Positions 54,554 through 63,914 of a DNA stretch of 64,000 bases are shown here, one piece after another. The DNA comes from Ruegeria marina (GTDB lineage Bacteria; Pseudomonadota; Alphaproteobacteria; Rhodobacterales; Rhodobacteraceae): NCBI RefSeq assembly GCF_900101475.1, contig NZ_FMZV01000008.1:124001-188000 (forward strand). The letters run 5' to 3'. The position numbers and the translations under genes are program-made. Position 1 is the stretch's first letter; every line of letters begins with the position of its first letter. The notes under the pieces are model-generated. The model was not told where the DNA came from, did not search any database, and saw nothing but the letters and a program-made list of their open reading frames with translations.

Positions 54554-55507
54554 CTACTGTGACGCGGCTTCCATCAACGCGGCGGCACTTTCATAGTCGG
54601 CAGCCATCAACGCGTCGAGCTCTGCGCCCATGATCGTTGTCGCCCCGCCGAAGGCTTTCTTGACCAGCCCGCCGGCTTTGGTCGTCTCGTCGTTCACGAT
54701 TTCGGCGATTGCCCGGGCAAGAGCGTCGCGCGCATCCTGCGGCACGCCTGCGGGCGCGACGAAGACAAAATAGCCGTCTGCGTTGAAGGGTGTGACGCCC
54801 AGATCGGCGAGTGTCGGGGCCTCGGGTGTCTGGGCCAGCGGCGCGGATAGCCCGGAGGCGAGGTTCACGAGATCGCCGGCGGCGACTCCCTTGGACTGGA
54901 TGCCTGCGACAAAGCCCAGATCGACATCCCCCGCGACGATGGCGTCCAGCACCTCTTTTCCACCCTTGAGCGACACGATGTTCAGGTCGATCCCCTGGGC
55001 CCGCCCCAGCAGATAGGCGATGTCGTCGAGCTTGGGCGACATGACCCCGAAGCGCAGCGCGCCATCGCTCTTTGCCGCCGCGACCGCGTCAGAGAAGGTG
55101 GTCCAGCCTTTGTCGGCGCGCGCGACGATCCCCATCTGGAACCCTGCGGTGGTGGTCAGCCCCGTGAAGTCGGAAGGCGTCAGCCCCATGTCGGCCGAAC
55201 GCATGTTGTAGCCCAGCGCCTCGGTCACCGCCATTCCGATGACCGTGCCGTCGGCCGGCTGGTCCTTCAGCGACGCAAGCATCGTCAGGCCACCCTTGCC
55301 GGTTGCCTCCTCGGGAATGAAGGACCATCCGGTGCGCGCTTCGAGTTCTTCGGCGATCAGCCGCGCCTGGGTATCCGCGCCCCCGCCGGCGGCGAAGGCG
55401 ATCATCAGCTTGACAGGCCCCGGCGGGGTCCACTCCGATGCGCTGGCCGCGGTTGTCATGGCGAAAAGTCCCAATGCCGCTATCGCGGCTTTCAATCCGG
55501 TCCTCAT
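54554..55507 (-). CDS. tctC: TTT transporter periplasmic receptor, TctC family
   Basis: 317 residues. Signal peptide (AAIAALGLFAMTTAASA) and mature start SEWTPPGPVKLMIAFAAGGG, where PVKLMIAFAAGGGAD is the ligand-binding loop of this family. AGGGAGG precedes the start. Divergent from the MarR gene across 118 bases that carry two palindromic operators. First gene of the tctCBA-sulfatase operon. Confidence 0.92.
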   Translation of the reverse strand: MRTGLKAAIAALGLFAMTTAASASEWTPPGPVKLMIAFAAGGGADTQARLIAEELEARTGWSFIPEEATGKGGLTMLASLKDQPADGTVIGMAVTEALGYNMRSADMGLTPSDFTGLTTTAGFQMGIVARADKGWTTFSDAVAAAKSDGALRFGVMSPKLDDIAYLLGRAQGIDLNIVSLKGGKEVLDAIVAGDVDLGFVAGIQSKGVAAGDLVNLASGLSAPLAQTPEAPTLADLGVTPFNADGYFVFVAPAGVPQDARDALARAIAEIVNDETTKAGGLVKKAFGGATTIMGAELDALMAADYESAAALMEAASQ

Positions 55508-55550
55508 GGCAGTCCTCCCTGATCTCCTGGCGGAAGTCAGTCATAAATTG

Positions 55551-55584
55551 GTTGACCCGTCAACTATAATGTTGACCCATCAAC
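55551..55584. promoter_or_regulatory. Tandem MarR operators around a TATAAT element
   Basis: GTTGAC-CC-GTCAAC (55551-55564, perfect palindrome) and GTTGAC-CC-ATCAAC (55571-55584, one mismatch) lie with centres 20 bases apart, two helical turns, and TATAAT (55565-55570) between them. They sit in the divergent tctC/marR control region, 42-75 bases before marR, and are the expected binding sites of its product. Confidence 0.8.
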
Positions 55585-55625
55585 TTTTGGCGGGCAAGAA
55601 TGCCCACAGGAATGAGGACCGGAGC

Positions 55626-56108
55626 ATGAGCCAGAACGACATTGCCCGCATCGCCGAACCCCAGCCAGAGCTGCAGCTACAGCAATTTTTGACCTATCGG
55701 CTGTCGCGGGTTCAGGCGAAACTGAATGCACAGGCGTCGCGCGTGCTGCGCGAACATGCGGGGATCACGCTCACGCAATGGCGCATCCTGGCACTGATCG
55801 GTGTCGAAGGGCTGCGCCGGTCAGCGGATCTGTCGCGACATGCGGCGCTCGACAAGGGCATGGTCAGCCGCAACATCAAGCTTCTGGTGGCCGAGGGCCT
55901 TGTCGTGGCCGAAGGGGATGACAGCGACCAGCGCGCCCAGACGCTGGGCTTGACCGGGAAGGGACGGCAGTTGGTCGAACGCACCTTGCCCATCATGCGA
56001 AAGCGGCAGAATCTTCTGCGCGGCGCGCTGGACGCGGGTGAGCTTGCCGTTCTTTACCGCGCGCTCGACAAGCTGGAACTGGCGGCCGAAGCACAGGATT
56101 TCGACTGA
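55626..56108 (+). CDS. MarR family transcriptional regulator
   Basis: 160 residues. Winged helix visible as LTQWRILALIGVEGLRRSAD and KGMVSRNIKLLVAEGLVVAE followed by the wing DDSDQRAQTLGLTGKGRQ. ATG at 55626 after GGAGC-type spacing; a longer frame to 55239 would cross the operators and is rejected. Its stop shares bases with the sulfatase start (TGATG). Likely represses both divergent operons through the tandem palindromes. Confidence 0.92.
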   Translation: MSQNDIARIAEPQPELQLQQFLTYRLSRVQAKLNAQASRVLREHAGITLTQWRILALIGVEGLRRSADLSRHAALDKGMVSRNIKLLVAEGLVVAEGDDSDQRAQTLGLTGKGRQLVERTLPIMRKRQNLLRGALDAGELAVLYRALDKLELAAEAQDFD

Positions 56109-57544
56109 TGGCGGGGCACAACTTTCTGGTCATCATGTCGGACGAACATCAGGCCCGCGCCATGGGGTGTGTCGGACACCCCATTGTCCGGACGCCCCAC
56201 CTCGATCTGCTCGCGGCGCGGGGGCTGCGTTTCACCGAAGCCTATACCCCGTCCCCCATTTGCGTTCCGGCACGCGCCAGCTTTGCGACCGGGCAGCCGG
56301 TTCACAAGATCCGTCTGTGGGACAATGCCATGCCCTATGACGGGTCCATACCCGGCTGGGGTCATGCATTGCAGGCCGGTGGGGTGCCGGTGGAAAGTAT
56401 TGGCAAACTGCACTACCGCAGCGAGGAAGACCCGGCGGGGTTCGATGTCGAACACCTGCCGATGATGGTGGCAGATGGTGTCGGAATGGTCTGGGCGTCG
56501 ATCCGCAAGGAAGACGAACGGGTGATCCGTGACGACGGCCGGATGCTTGGCGACTACATCGGCCCCGGCCAAAGCAAATACACCGAATACGATGCCGCAG
56601 TCACCGATCGCACCTGCCGCTGGCTGGCCGAAAGGGCGGCTTCTGGCGATCGAAGGCCGTGGTGTCTCTATGTCGGGCTTGTCGCACCGCATTTTCCGCT
56701 CGTGGCGCCGCCCGAATATTTCGATCTTTACCCGCTCTCGGATCTGCCACCGCCAAAGCTGCATCCGAGGGACGGATATCGCCGGCATCCGTGGGTGGAT
56801 AAGCAGAACGCCATGATGAACAGCGAAGCGAAGTTCACCTCGGAGAACGAGCGCCTATGTGCCATCGCCGCCTATCTCGGCCTGACCTCATGGCTTGACC
56901 ATAATGTCGGTCGCATTCTGGCGGCGTTGCAGGCGCATGGCCTGACGGACAGCACGACCGTCGTTTATACATCTGATCACGGCGATAATCTTGGCGCGCG
57001 TGGCCTTTGGGGGAAATCGAACCTCTATCAGGAAAGCGTCGCCATTCCGATGATCATGGCAGGCCCGAATGTAACTCCCGGCGTCTGCCGGACACCCGTG
57101 ACGCTGCTTGACCTTGCCGCGACGATCCCTGCCCATTTCGGACAGGCATTCGACTGCGCGGGAACACCGTTGCCAGACATCGCACAGCAGCCGGAAAACC
57201 CCGACCGCCCTGTCTTCAGCGAATACCACGCCGCAGGAGCGGTCTCGGGCGCCTTCATGCTGAAGAAGGGGCGTTGGAAGCTGAATCATTACGTCGGTTT
57301 CCCGCCCGAACTCTTCGACCTTGCCACAGATCCGGAGGAGACCGCCAACCTGGCTGCCGATCCCGCCTATGCCGACACGCTGGCAGAGCTGGAAGCCCAA
57401 CTGCGCGGCATTCTCGACCCAGAGGCGACGGACGAACAGGCCTTCAAGGATCAGGCCGCGCTGATCGCGCGGATGGGCGGGCGTGACGCGGCGCTCCGTC
57501 TTGGGGCGCCGGGCGCAACGCCGCCTCCGGAGATCGCGGGATGA
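56108..57544 (+). CDS. Sulfatase (choline-sulfatase-like), cytosolic
   Basis: 478-residue sulfatase with no signal peptide. Metal site NFLVIMSDEHQARAMGC, formylglycine motif C52-V-P-A-R56 (ASFATG), and TSDHGDNLGARGLWGKSNLY with the conserved lysine. Different from the sulfatase at 50831 but of the same class, so two related esters or two steps may be handled. It overlaps the MarR gene by 1 base and the next gene by 4. Confidence 0.88.
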   Translation: MAGHNFLVIMSDEHQARAMGCVGHPIVRTPHLDLLAARGLRFTEAYTPSPICVPARASFATGQPVHKIRLWDNAMPYDGSIPGWGHALQAGGVPVESIGKLHYRSEEDPAGFDVEHLPMMVADGVGMVWASIRKEDERVIRDDGRMLGDYIGPGQSKYTEYDAAVTDRTCRWLAERAASGDRRPWCLYVGLVAPHFPLVAPPEYFDLYPLSDLPPPKLHPRDGYRRHPWVDKQNAMMNSEAKFTSENERLCAIAAYLGLTSWLDHNVGRILAALQAHGLTDSTTVVYTSDHGDNLGARGLWGKSNLYQESVAIPMIMAGPNVTPGVCRTPVTLLDLAATIPAHFGQAFDCAGTPLPDIAQQPENPDRPVFSEYHAAGAVSGAFMLKKGRWKLNHYVGFPPELFDLATDPEETANLAADPAYADTLAELEAQLRGILDPEATDEQAFKDQAALIARMGGRDAALRLGAPGATPPPEIAG

Positions 57545-58413
57545 AGCTGACCGTTCTTGGGTCGGGCTCTCCCGAGGCCCATGTCCGCCGTGCGTCGTCG
57601 GGGTATCTGCTCGATGTCGGCCAGGATGTGATCCTGTTCGATTGTGGTGGAGGCGTCTTCGACAACCTTCTGCGCGCGGGGCGCCGACCATCCGAGATCA
57701 CGCATCTGGTCTTTTCTCACCTGCATTCCGATCACATGATGGATTACGCGCGCCTCGTCCATGCTGCGTGGGACGAAGGCGGTACGCCGATCAGGGTATT
57801 CGGCCCGCCCCCGATCGCCCGGATCACGGAAGGCTTCTTCGGGGCCGACGGTGTTCTGGCGCACGATCTGCGGGCACGGACCGAACTCCTGCCGTCGCAG
57901 GAGGTCTGGAAGGCGCGGGGCGGAACTCTTCCACGGCCCTGGCCCAGCCCGGTGATCACCGAAATCAATCCGGGGTTCGTCCTGGAAACGGACAACTGGC
58001 GACTGACCTCCTGCGAGGTGCCGCATGCGCAGCCGGTGCTCTCCTGCATGGCTTTCGCCGTCGAGCACGCAGGCCTGAAATTCGTCTATTCGGGCGATGC
58101 GGGCCTTTGTCCCGACCTTGAGGCATTGTCGGAGGGCGCCGATCTGTTGCTGCACTGGTGCTACAGGCTGGATGGCGAGACCGTGCACCCGGCGATGGAA
58201 CCCCTGACCCCGACCCCTGCGCAAATCGCCCGAACGGCCGTAAGGGCCGGCGTGGCCCGCTTGGTGCTCACTCATTTCCGGATCCACATGGACGCGCCCG
58301 GTTGCCACGAATCCGCGTTGGAAATGGTCAAGACGCACTTCACCGGACCAGTTTCGATCGCCGAGGATCTCGATATCTACGCTTTGAGCCAGGGGTTTGA
58401 TCCAGGGGTTTGA
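57541..58413 (+). CDS. Metallo-beta-lactamase-fold hydrolase
   Basis: 290 residues. Zinc motif HLHSDH at about residue 60 in LVFSHLHSDHMMD, later FVYSGDAGLCPDLE and LTHFRIHMDAPG supply the other ligands. RNase Z/AtsA-like architecture, starting MKLTVLGSGSPEAHV. Coupled to the sulfatase (ATGA), so it probably hydrolyses the desulfated product, for example a lactone or ester. The last residues and stop lie in a 13-base tandem duplication. Confidence 0.87.
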   Translation: MKLTVLGSGSPEAHVRRASSGYLLDVGQDVILFDCGGGVFDNLLRAGRRPSEITHLVFSHLHSDHMMDYARLVHAAWDEGGTPIRVFGPPPIARITEGFFGADGVLAHDLRARTELLPSQEVWKARGGTLPRPWPSPVITEINPGFVLETDNWRLTSCEVPHAQPVLSCMAFAVEHAGLKFVYSGDAGLCPDLEALSEGADLLLHWCYRLDGETVHPAMEPLTPTPAQIARTAVRAGVARLVLTHFRIHMDAPGCHESALEMVKTHFTGPVSIAEDLDIYALSQGFDPGV

Positions 58414-58414
58414 T
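58389..58414 (+). repeat. Perfect 13-base tandem duplication at a gene end
   Basis: CCAGGGGTTTGAT occurs twice in a row (58389-58401, 58402-58414). The second copy supplies the stop codon of the metallo-beta-lactamase gene. Thirteen is not a multiple of three, so the duplication changed the frame at the C terminus. Confidence 0.85.
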
Positions 58415-58455
58415 GGTGCGATCCATTTCTTTGGGGCGTCGTCGAAAGGGATCCG

Positions 58456-58575
58456 GTCGGAGCGGGCAGGGCGGTCTCCTGGCGTTGCGTCATGCCCGAC
58501 TGACCGGTTCGAGGAATTTCACTGCAGTCCGAAGAGAATTCGCCTGCCGGCAAAGCTGTATATTCGGTTCCCGCC
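58456..58575 (+). pseudogene. Decayed IS6-like left end with transposase N-terminal trace
   Basis: GAGCGGGCAGGGCGGT (from 58459) matches the left-end motif of the other copies, and a frame nearby reads RIRLPAKLYIRFP, close to the LYIRF-PLSLR stretch of the IS6 N terminus. A 21-base word just upstream (58407-58427) is shared with 23926-23946. Nothing else is recognisable up to 58724. Confidence 0.65.
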
Positions 58576-58724
58576 GGGTCCAGCTTGCCCGGTCGGGATG
58601 GCGTCTTGTACTTCCGCTCGACCGAGCCCTCGCCCAGAAACTTTCTGATGGTGACGCGAGACTGCCCGGCGCCTGTCGGCTGTGGATTCGCTGATGTCGC
58701 GTGGCGTGAACCACGAGCAAACGG

Positions 58725-59027
58725 TCACAGTTTTTTCAGGTATGCCCAGGACACATATCCTTTGATCCCCCGTGCTTGTTCCAGAGTCACGCTACACCAG
58801 CGCGTCCCGCCGGTTTGCTCACATTTGTGGACTCGCAATACGATGCCGTTCGGCAGTCCAAGGATCACGCGGTACCCTGTTCCGGGGCCTGCGCGCATCT
58901 TGAGCATGTCGTCGTCTTCAACGCCAAAAACCTCGAAGCGCCCGAGAGATGCGGCCGCCGCAGGGTTGGAACTCAGGAGGGTTCCGATAGAAAGCGCCAG
59001 CAGCGCGATAGAGAGGGCTCGGTGCAT
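58725..59027 (-). CDS. Secreted SH3-domain protein
   Basis: 100 residues. Signal peptide (LSIALLALSIGTLLSSNPAAA) and a bacterial SH3 domain (LKMRAGPGTGYRVILGLPNG to GIKGYVSWAYLKKL). GGAGAAG lies ahead of the ATG. Function in the cell envelope unknown. It stands alone between an IS6 remnant and the ars region. Confidence 0.85.
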   Translation of the reverse strand: MHRALSIALLALSIGTLLSSNPAAAASLGRFEVFGVEDDDMLKMRAGPGTGYRVILGLPNGIVLRVHKCEQTGGTRWCSVTLEQARGIKGYVSWAYLKKL

Positions 59028-59048
59028 CGTCTTCTCCTGTTTTCTGCC

Positions 59049-59408
59049 TCACAAGAATCGTAAGCGGTCGGTCGGCTGAAAGAAACAGCGACATGATGGC
59101 CGTGCTCGACTTTCGAAAGGATCCCGGCTGCCACAGCGGCTGGGTCCCGGACTGGATGCAGGGCGGCGTTCCACGCCACACCCGGGCTGATCGCGGCATG
59201 TCGGACGAAAGGAAGGTTGCGGCAGCGGAACGCAGGCCAGCCGAGAGTGACCCGGATATCCGCCATCGGGATATGGACCCGGTGCGGATTGCCGGGATTG
59301 CCGGAACCCGAGTTCAGCGCAGAATATCCGTCGACGCATCGCGTTTGTCTCCGGCTTGTGATCGTCCGGCAAACCAGACCCGGCGATGATCTTGTCAATT
59401 TCCTTCAC
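59049..59408 (-). other. Possible broken gene of unknown family
   Basis: One minus-strand frame starts MKEIDKIIAGSGLPDDHKPE and reads protein-like for about 35 residues, then the plausible coding frame appears to change (PGNPHRVHIPMADIRVTLGW in another frame). This suggests a frameshifted remnant, but I cannot name it. The gap 59028-59493 holds nothing else but the ars operator. Confidence 0.25.
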
Positions 59409-59471
59409 CCGGCCATCTGCCGAGGCTTGTGAAATTTCTGTAACGACGCAGGCAGGCGATTGTCGAGGTCA

Positions 59472-59495
59472 ATATTTCTGATATTCATGAAATAT
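59472..59495. promoter_or_regulatory. Candidate ArsR operator
   Basis: ATATTTC (59472-59478) and GAAATAT (59489-59495) form a perfect inverted repeat with a 10-base spacer and overlap the start codon of the ArsR-ArsC gene. A/T-rich imperfect palindromes of this type are typical ArsR binding sites, so autoregulation is likely. Confidence 0.6.
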
Positions 59496-60339
59496 GGAAG
59501 AATTGATTCCCTCCCGCCTGTCCATCCTTGGCCATCCGCAACGGTTGGCCGTCTTCCGGCTCCTCATGCGCCGGTATCCGGACCGCGTGCCTGCTGGAGA
59601 GTTGGCGGAGGCGCTCGATCTCAAGGCTTCGACGCTGTCGGCATACCTTTCGGCCTTGCAGCAGGCAGGGCTGGTCTCCCAGGAGCGGGTCGGTACGTCG
59701 CTGCTCTACCAGGTCGCCATGACGGAGGTGCGGCGCACCTTCGATTACCTGCTCCTCGACTGCTGTCGGGGTCGGCCGGAGCTCTGTTCTCACGTCTCTT
59801 TGTCCTCTGCCAAGGGAAATACACCCATGTCCGACCGCAAGTACAAGGTGCTCTTTATCTGCACCGGCAATTCCGCCCGCTCGATCTTTGCCGAGGCCAT
59901 TCTGCGCAAGGAGGCGGGCGATCGTTTCGAAGCCTACTCCGCCGGCACCAGGCCCCGCTCGGAACTGAACCCGTTTGCGCTCGAAGTGCTGCGGCACAAG
60001 GGGCATGACACCTCGGTTCTTCGGGCCAAGAACATCGCCGAGTTCCAGGGCGAGAACGTGCCGAAGTTCGACTTCGTGTTCACGGTCTGCAACCAGGCGG
60101 CGAACGAGGAATGCCCGGCCTGGACCGGGCAGCCGGTAAGCGCGCATTGGGGCATGCCGGACCCGGTGAAGACCGAGGGAACCGATGCACAGAAGAGCCT
60201 CGCGTTTCAGCAGGCCTACGGGGCTCTGCAAAACAGGATCAAGGCCTTCGCGGCGCTTCCGATCGCCTCGCTCGATCGCATCTCGCTCCAGAAGGCGGTT
60301 GACGATATCGGCCGGACCGACGCCGGGGCGCCCGCATGA
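59494..60339 (+). CDS. ArsR-ArsC fusion: arsenic-responsive regulator joined to arsenate reductase
   Basis: 281 residues, two domains. Residues 1-100 are an ArsR winged helix ([20 protein letters not shown]) with a cysteine set [10 protein letters not shown] that could bind arsenite. Residues 115-260 are a low-molecular-weight-phosphatase-type arsenate reductase with the P-loop C123-TGNSA-R129 and later [16 protein letters not shown]. An internal ATG at 59827 could start ArsC alone, but there is no stop between the parts. First gene of the ars operon; ATGA overlap with the next. Confidence 0.9.
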   Translation: MEELIPSRLSILGHPQRLAVFRLLMRRYPDRVPAGELAEALDLKASTLSAYLSALQQAGLVSQERVGTSLLYQVAMTEVRRTFDYLLLDCCRGRPELCSHVSLSSAKGNTPMSDRKYKVLFICTGNSARSIFAEAILRKEAGDRFEAYSAGTRPRSELNPFALEVLRHKGHDTSVLRAKNIAEFQGENVPKFDFVFTVCNQAANEECPAWTGQPVSAHWGMPDPVKTEGTDAQKSLAFQQAYGALQNRIKAFAALPIASLDRISLQKAVDDIGRTDAGAPA

Positions 60340-61334
60340 CGGTCTATGCTCTCAACGGCCTCGGCCGGATTGGCAAACTTGCGCTTCGCCCGCTTCTCAC
60401 GCGCGGTGCACAGATCGCCTGGATCAACGACGCGGTGGGCGACCCGGAGATGCACGCCCATCTGCTGGAGTTCGACACGGTCCATGGCCGGTGGGACGCC
60501 GCCTTTTCCCATGACGAAGGGTCCGTGACGGTCGACGGCGTCCGGCTGCCCTTCATCGGAACGAGCGACCTGTCCAAGCTGCCTTTGGAGGGTGTCGACG
60601 TGGTCATCGACTGCACGGGCGTCTTCAAGTCCGAGGCGAAACTTGCGCCCTATTTCGAGGCGGGAGTGAAGAAGGTGGTGGTCTCGGCGCCGGTGAAGGA
60701 TGGCGGCGCGGCCAACGTCGTCTACGGCGTCAACCATGACATCTACGATGCAGCGGCGCACCGGATCGTCACGGCGGCGAGTTGTACCACCAATTGCCTG
60801 GCACCGGTGGTGAAGGTCATTCATGAGGCCATTGGCATCCGTCACGGGTCCATCACCACGATCCACGATGTCACGAACACCCAGACCATCGTCGACAGGC
60901 CCGCGAAGGACCTGCGCCGGGCGCGCTCGGCGCTGAACTCGCTGATCCCGACCACCACCGGTTCGGCTACTGCGATCACGCTGATTTATCCCGAACTGAA
61001 GGGGCGCCTGAACGGACACGCGGTGCGGGTGCCGCTCCTGAACGCCTCAATCACCGACTGCGTTTTCGAGGTGGAGCGGGCGACAACGGCAGAAGAAGTC
61101 AATGCACTGTTCAAGACCGCTGCCGAGGGGCCGCTCGCGGGCATCCTCGGCTACGAGGAGCGCCCGCTCGTCTCGGCCGACTACACCAACGACCCGCGGT
61201 CGGGCATCGTGGATGCACTTTCGACCATGGTGGTGAATGGGACCCAGGTGAAGGTCTATATCTGGTACGACAACGAAATGGGCTATGCCCATCGTCTGGT
61301 CGACGTCGCGCTCATGGTGGGAGCCTCGCTTTGA
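60336..61334 (+). CDS. Glyceraldehyde-3-phosphate dehydrogenase of the ArsJ pathway
   Basis: 332 residues. NAD-binding start [17 protein letters not shown], catalytic cysteine in [12 protein letters not shown] and [15 protein letters not shown]. In ars operons this enzyme makes 1-arseno-3-phosphoglycerate from arsenate and glyceraldehyde-3-phosphate for export by ArsJ. Coupled at both ends by 4-base overlaps, which supports the arsenic role over glycolysis. Confidence 0.92.
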   Translation: MTVYALNGLGRIGKLALRPLLTRGAQIAWINDAVGDPEMHAHLLEFDTVHGRWDAAFSHDEGSVTVDGVRLPFIGTSDLSKLPLEGVDVVIDCTGVFKSEAKLAPYFEAGVKKVVVSAPVKDGGAANVVYGVNHDIYDAAAHRIVTAASCTTNCLAPVVKVIHEAIGIRHGSITTIHDVTNTQTIVDRPAKDLRRARSALNSLIPTTTGSATAITLIYPELKGRLNGHAVRVPLLNASITDCVFEVERATTAEEVNALFKTAAEGPLAGILGYEERPLVSADYTNDPRSGIVDALSTMVVNGTQVKVYIWYDNEMGYAHRLVDVALMVGASL

Positions 61335-62614
61335 TCGGCCATCGTGAAGCAGTGCGTCCCGAGGGACTGTCCGCCTATATCGCCGTCACGGCCGCCTACT
61401 GGACCTTCATGCTGACGGACGGTGCGCTGCGGATGCTGGTGCTCTTGCACTTCCATACGCTTGGCTTCACGCCGGTGCAGCTCGCCTACCTTTTCGTACT
61501 CTACGAAATCGCCGGTATGGTCACGAACCTTTCCGCCGGCTGGATCGCGGCGCGCTTCGGACTGACCTCGACGCTCTACGCAGGCCTCGGGATTCAGATC
61601 GTGGCGCTGGTCGCACTTGCACAGTTCGACCCCGGCTGGGCGGTTGGGCTCTCGGTGGCTTTCGTCATGGTGGTGCAGGGTGCGAGCGGCGTGGCGAAGG
61701 ACCTCGCCAAGATGTCCTCGAAGTCGGCGGTCAAGATCCTCGCGCCGACCGAGAGCGGCGGCCTCTTCCGCTGGGTCGCGCTCCTCACGGGTTCGAAGAA
61801 CGCTGTGAAGGGGCTTGGCTTCCTGCTCGGCGCCGCGCTCCTGGCCACGATCGGCTTCTTCTGGGCAGTCCTGGCCATGGCCGCCGTGCTGGCGGTGATC
61901 CTCGTCGCGGTGCTGATCGCCATGCCGCCGGGCCTGCCCAAGGGCCGCAAGGGTGCGAAATTCTCCGAGGTCTTCTCCAAGTCCAACAACGTCAACTGGC
62001 TCTCGGCCGCACGCGTCTTTCTCTTCGGCGCACGGGACGTCTGGTTCGTCGTGGGCATCCCGATCTACTTTTATGGTGTCCTGTCCGACGGCACTCCCGA
62101 GGGAAATCGCGCCGCCTTCTTCATGATCGGCACTTTCATGGCGCTTTGGATCATCCTCTATGGTGGGGTGCAGGCCTCGGCGCCGAAGCTTCTGCGCGCG
62201 GCCGGCACGCCGGAACGCGATCTCGTGGGCAAGGCCCGCAGCTGTGCCTGGACGCTCGCAGCAGTCCCGGCCGCGCTGACCGCGGCTGCGCTGGTGTCGG
62301 GCGAGCCACAGCCCTGGCTCACCGTTACTATGGTCGCGGGACTGCTCGTCTTCGGTGCGATCTTCGCAGTGAATTCGGCGCTACATTCCTACCTGATCCT
62401 TGCCTTCACAAAGGCCGAGCGTGTTACGATGGACGTGGGCTTCTACTACATGGCGAACGCGGGCGGGCGGCTTCTCGGTACGGTCCTGTCCGGACTCACC
62501 TACCACATCGGAGGTCTCCCACTGATGCTTGGAACCGCCACCCTGATGGTGGCCCTCTCGGCGCTCGCGGCTGGGCGTCTTAACGCGACGGAACCCGAGG
62601 TCACCCCGAAATGA
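61331..62614 (+). CDS. arsJ: Organoarsenical efflux MFS transporter ArsJ
   Basis: 427-residue major facilitator with about 12 helices. ArsJ-type blocks: [20 protein letters not shown] at the N terminus, [17 protein letters not shown] and [19 protein letters not shown] start in a TTGA overlap with the GAPDH gene. It exports 1-arseno-3-phosphoglycerate, which decays to arsenate outside. Confidence 0.93.
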   Translation: MIGHREAVRPEGLSAYIAVTAAYWTFMLTDGALRMLVLLHFHTLGFTPVQLAYLFVLYEIAGMVTNLSAGWIAARFGLTSTLYAGLGIQIVALVALAQFDPGWAVGLSVAFVMVVQGASGVAKDLAKMSSKSAVKILAPTESGGLFRWVALLTGSKNAVKGLGFLLGAALLATIGFFWAVLAMAAVLAVILVAVLIAMPPGLPKGRKGAKFSEVFSKSNNVNWLSAARVFLFGARDVWFVVGIPIYFYGVLSDGTPEGNRAAFFMIGTFMALWIILYGGVQASAPKLLRAAGTPERDLVGKARSCAWTLAAVPAALTAAALVSGEPQPWLTVTMVAGLLVFGAIFAVNSALHSYLILAFTKAERVTMDVGFYYMANAGGRLLGTVLSGLTYHIGGLPLMLGTATLMVALSALAAGRLNATEPEVTPK

Positions 62615-63618
62615 CTGTCTTCGAACGATATCTGACCCTCTGGGTCGCACTCGCCATGCTGGCAGGCATAGCCATCGGTGCCGCTGCTCCGGCGCTGGTC
62701 GAGATCGTCGCCGCGGCTGAGGTCGCGAGCGTCAACCTTGTCGTTGCCGTGCTCATCTGGGCGATGGTCTACCCGATGATGGTCGGTGTGGACCCACGCA
62801 GCCTGCGGGACGTGGTGAAGCAGCCGAAGGGCCTCGCCATCACGCTTGCGGTCAACTGGCTCGTCAAGCCCTTCACCATGGCTGCGCTCGGCGTCCTGTT
62901 CTTCGAGGTGGTCTTTGCCGACCTCATTGCGCCGGAGGATGCGCAGCAGTATATCGCGGGGCTGATCCTGCTGGGCGCCGCACCCTGCACCGCGATGGTC
63001 TTTGTCTGGTCGCAGTTGACCCGGGGCGACGAGAGCTACACGCTCCTCCAGGTCTCGGTGAACGACGTCGTCATGGTCTTCGCCTTTGCGCCCATCGTGG
63101 CCTTCCTCCTTGGTGTGACCGACATCGCGGTGCCGTGGGAGACGCTGGTTCTGTCAGTCGTCCTGTTCGTCGCCCTGCCGCTTTTGGCGGGCCTCTGGAC
63201 GCGGGCGCGTCTCGGCAGCGCAGAACGCATCGCCGCCTTCCGCGACCGGGTGAAGCCCTGGGGGGTCGTGGGTCTCATCGCAACGGTCGTGATCCTCTTC
63301 GGGCTCCAGGGTCAGGTGATCCTCGACCGGCCGGAGGTCATTGCGCTCATTGCCGCCCCGATCCTGATCCAGTCTTATGGCATCTTCGCGCTGGCTTATG
63401 CCGCCGCCTATGCCCTGCGGGTGCCGCACCGGATCGCCGCGCCCTGCGCGCTTATCGGTACATCGAACTTCTTCGAACTCGCCGTTGCCGTGGCGATCAG
63501 CCTTTTCGGTCTGAATTCCGGCGCAGCGCTCGCTACTGTGGTGGGCGTGCTCGTCGAAGTGCCTGTCATGCTGTCGCTCGTCGCTTTCGCCAATCACACG
63601 CGCGCCGGTTTTGCATGA
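62611..63618 (+). CDS. acr3: Arsenite efflux transporter Acr3
   Basis: 335 residues, ten helices. The conserved cysteine lies in [20 protein letters not shown] and the block [18 protein letters not shown] is family-specific. Exports arsenite produced by the ArsC domain. ATGA overlap with arsJ, last gene of the four-gene operon. A perfect 14-base palindrome lies 26 bases after the stop. Confidence 0.93.
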   Translation: MTVFERYLTLWVALAMLAGIAIGAAAPALVEIVAAAEVASVNLVVAVLIWAMVYPMMVGVDPRSLRDVVKQPKGLAITLAVNWLVKPFTMAALGVLFFEVVFADLIAPEDAQQYIAGLILLGAAPCTAMVFVWSQLTRGDESYTLLQVSVNDVVMVFAFAPIVAFLLGVTDIAVPWETLVLSVVLFVALPLLAGLWTRARLGSAERIAAFRDRVKPWGVVGLIATVVILFGLQGQVILDRPEVIALIAAPILIQSYGIFALAYAAAYALRVPHRIAAPCALIGTSNFFELAVAVAISLFGLNSGAALATVVGVLVEVPVMLSLVAFANHTRAGFA

Positions 63619-63914
63619 TCCAGGGTCTTCCCAATATCGACCCGATGCATATGCATCCTGTCGATGCCGCCAAATATCAGGGTTCGGACGACCCCGGTCA
63701 TCCGCAGCAGATCCCAAGCCCGCGAGGCTCGGTTCGGGCGCGGCTGTATCCTCGGACGGTTGGGTGCGAAGCAAAGCGCCTGTTGCGTTTGGTCGGGGCG
63801 GAGGGCGGATATTGCGACCCGAGCGGTGCGCAGAGGACATTTCGCTGAAGATGAATTACGACAGATTTGATGTGGAATCATTTACAAAACTAGAATTGTA
63901 GTTATGTTAGTGCC
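63619..63914 (+). other. Intergenic region after acr3 with palindrome and possible promoter
   Basis: Contains GATGCAT/ATGCATC (63644-63657, perfect palindrome). Before the last gene, TTTACA (63881-63886) and TATGTT (63903-63908) are spaced 16 bases and would start transcription at or next to the ATG. TACAA and TTGTA (63883, 63896) form a short inverted repeat that could be an operator. No gene is recognised. Confidence 0.4.
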
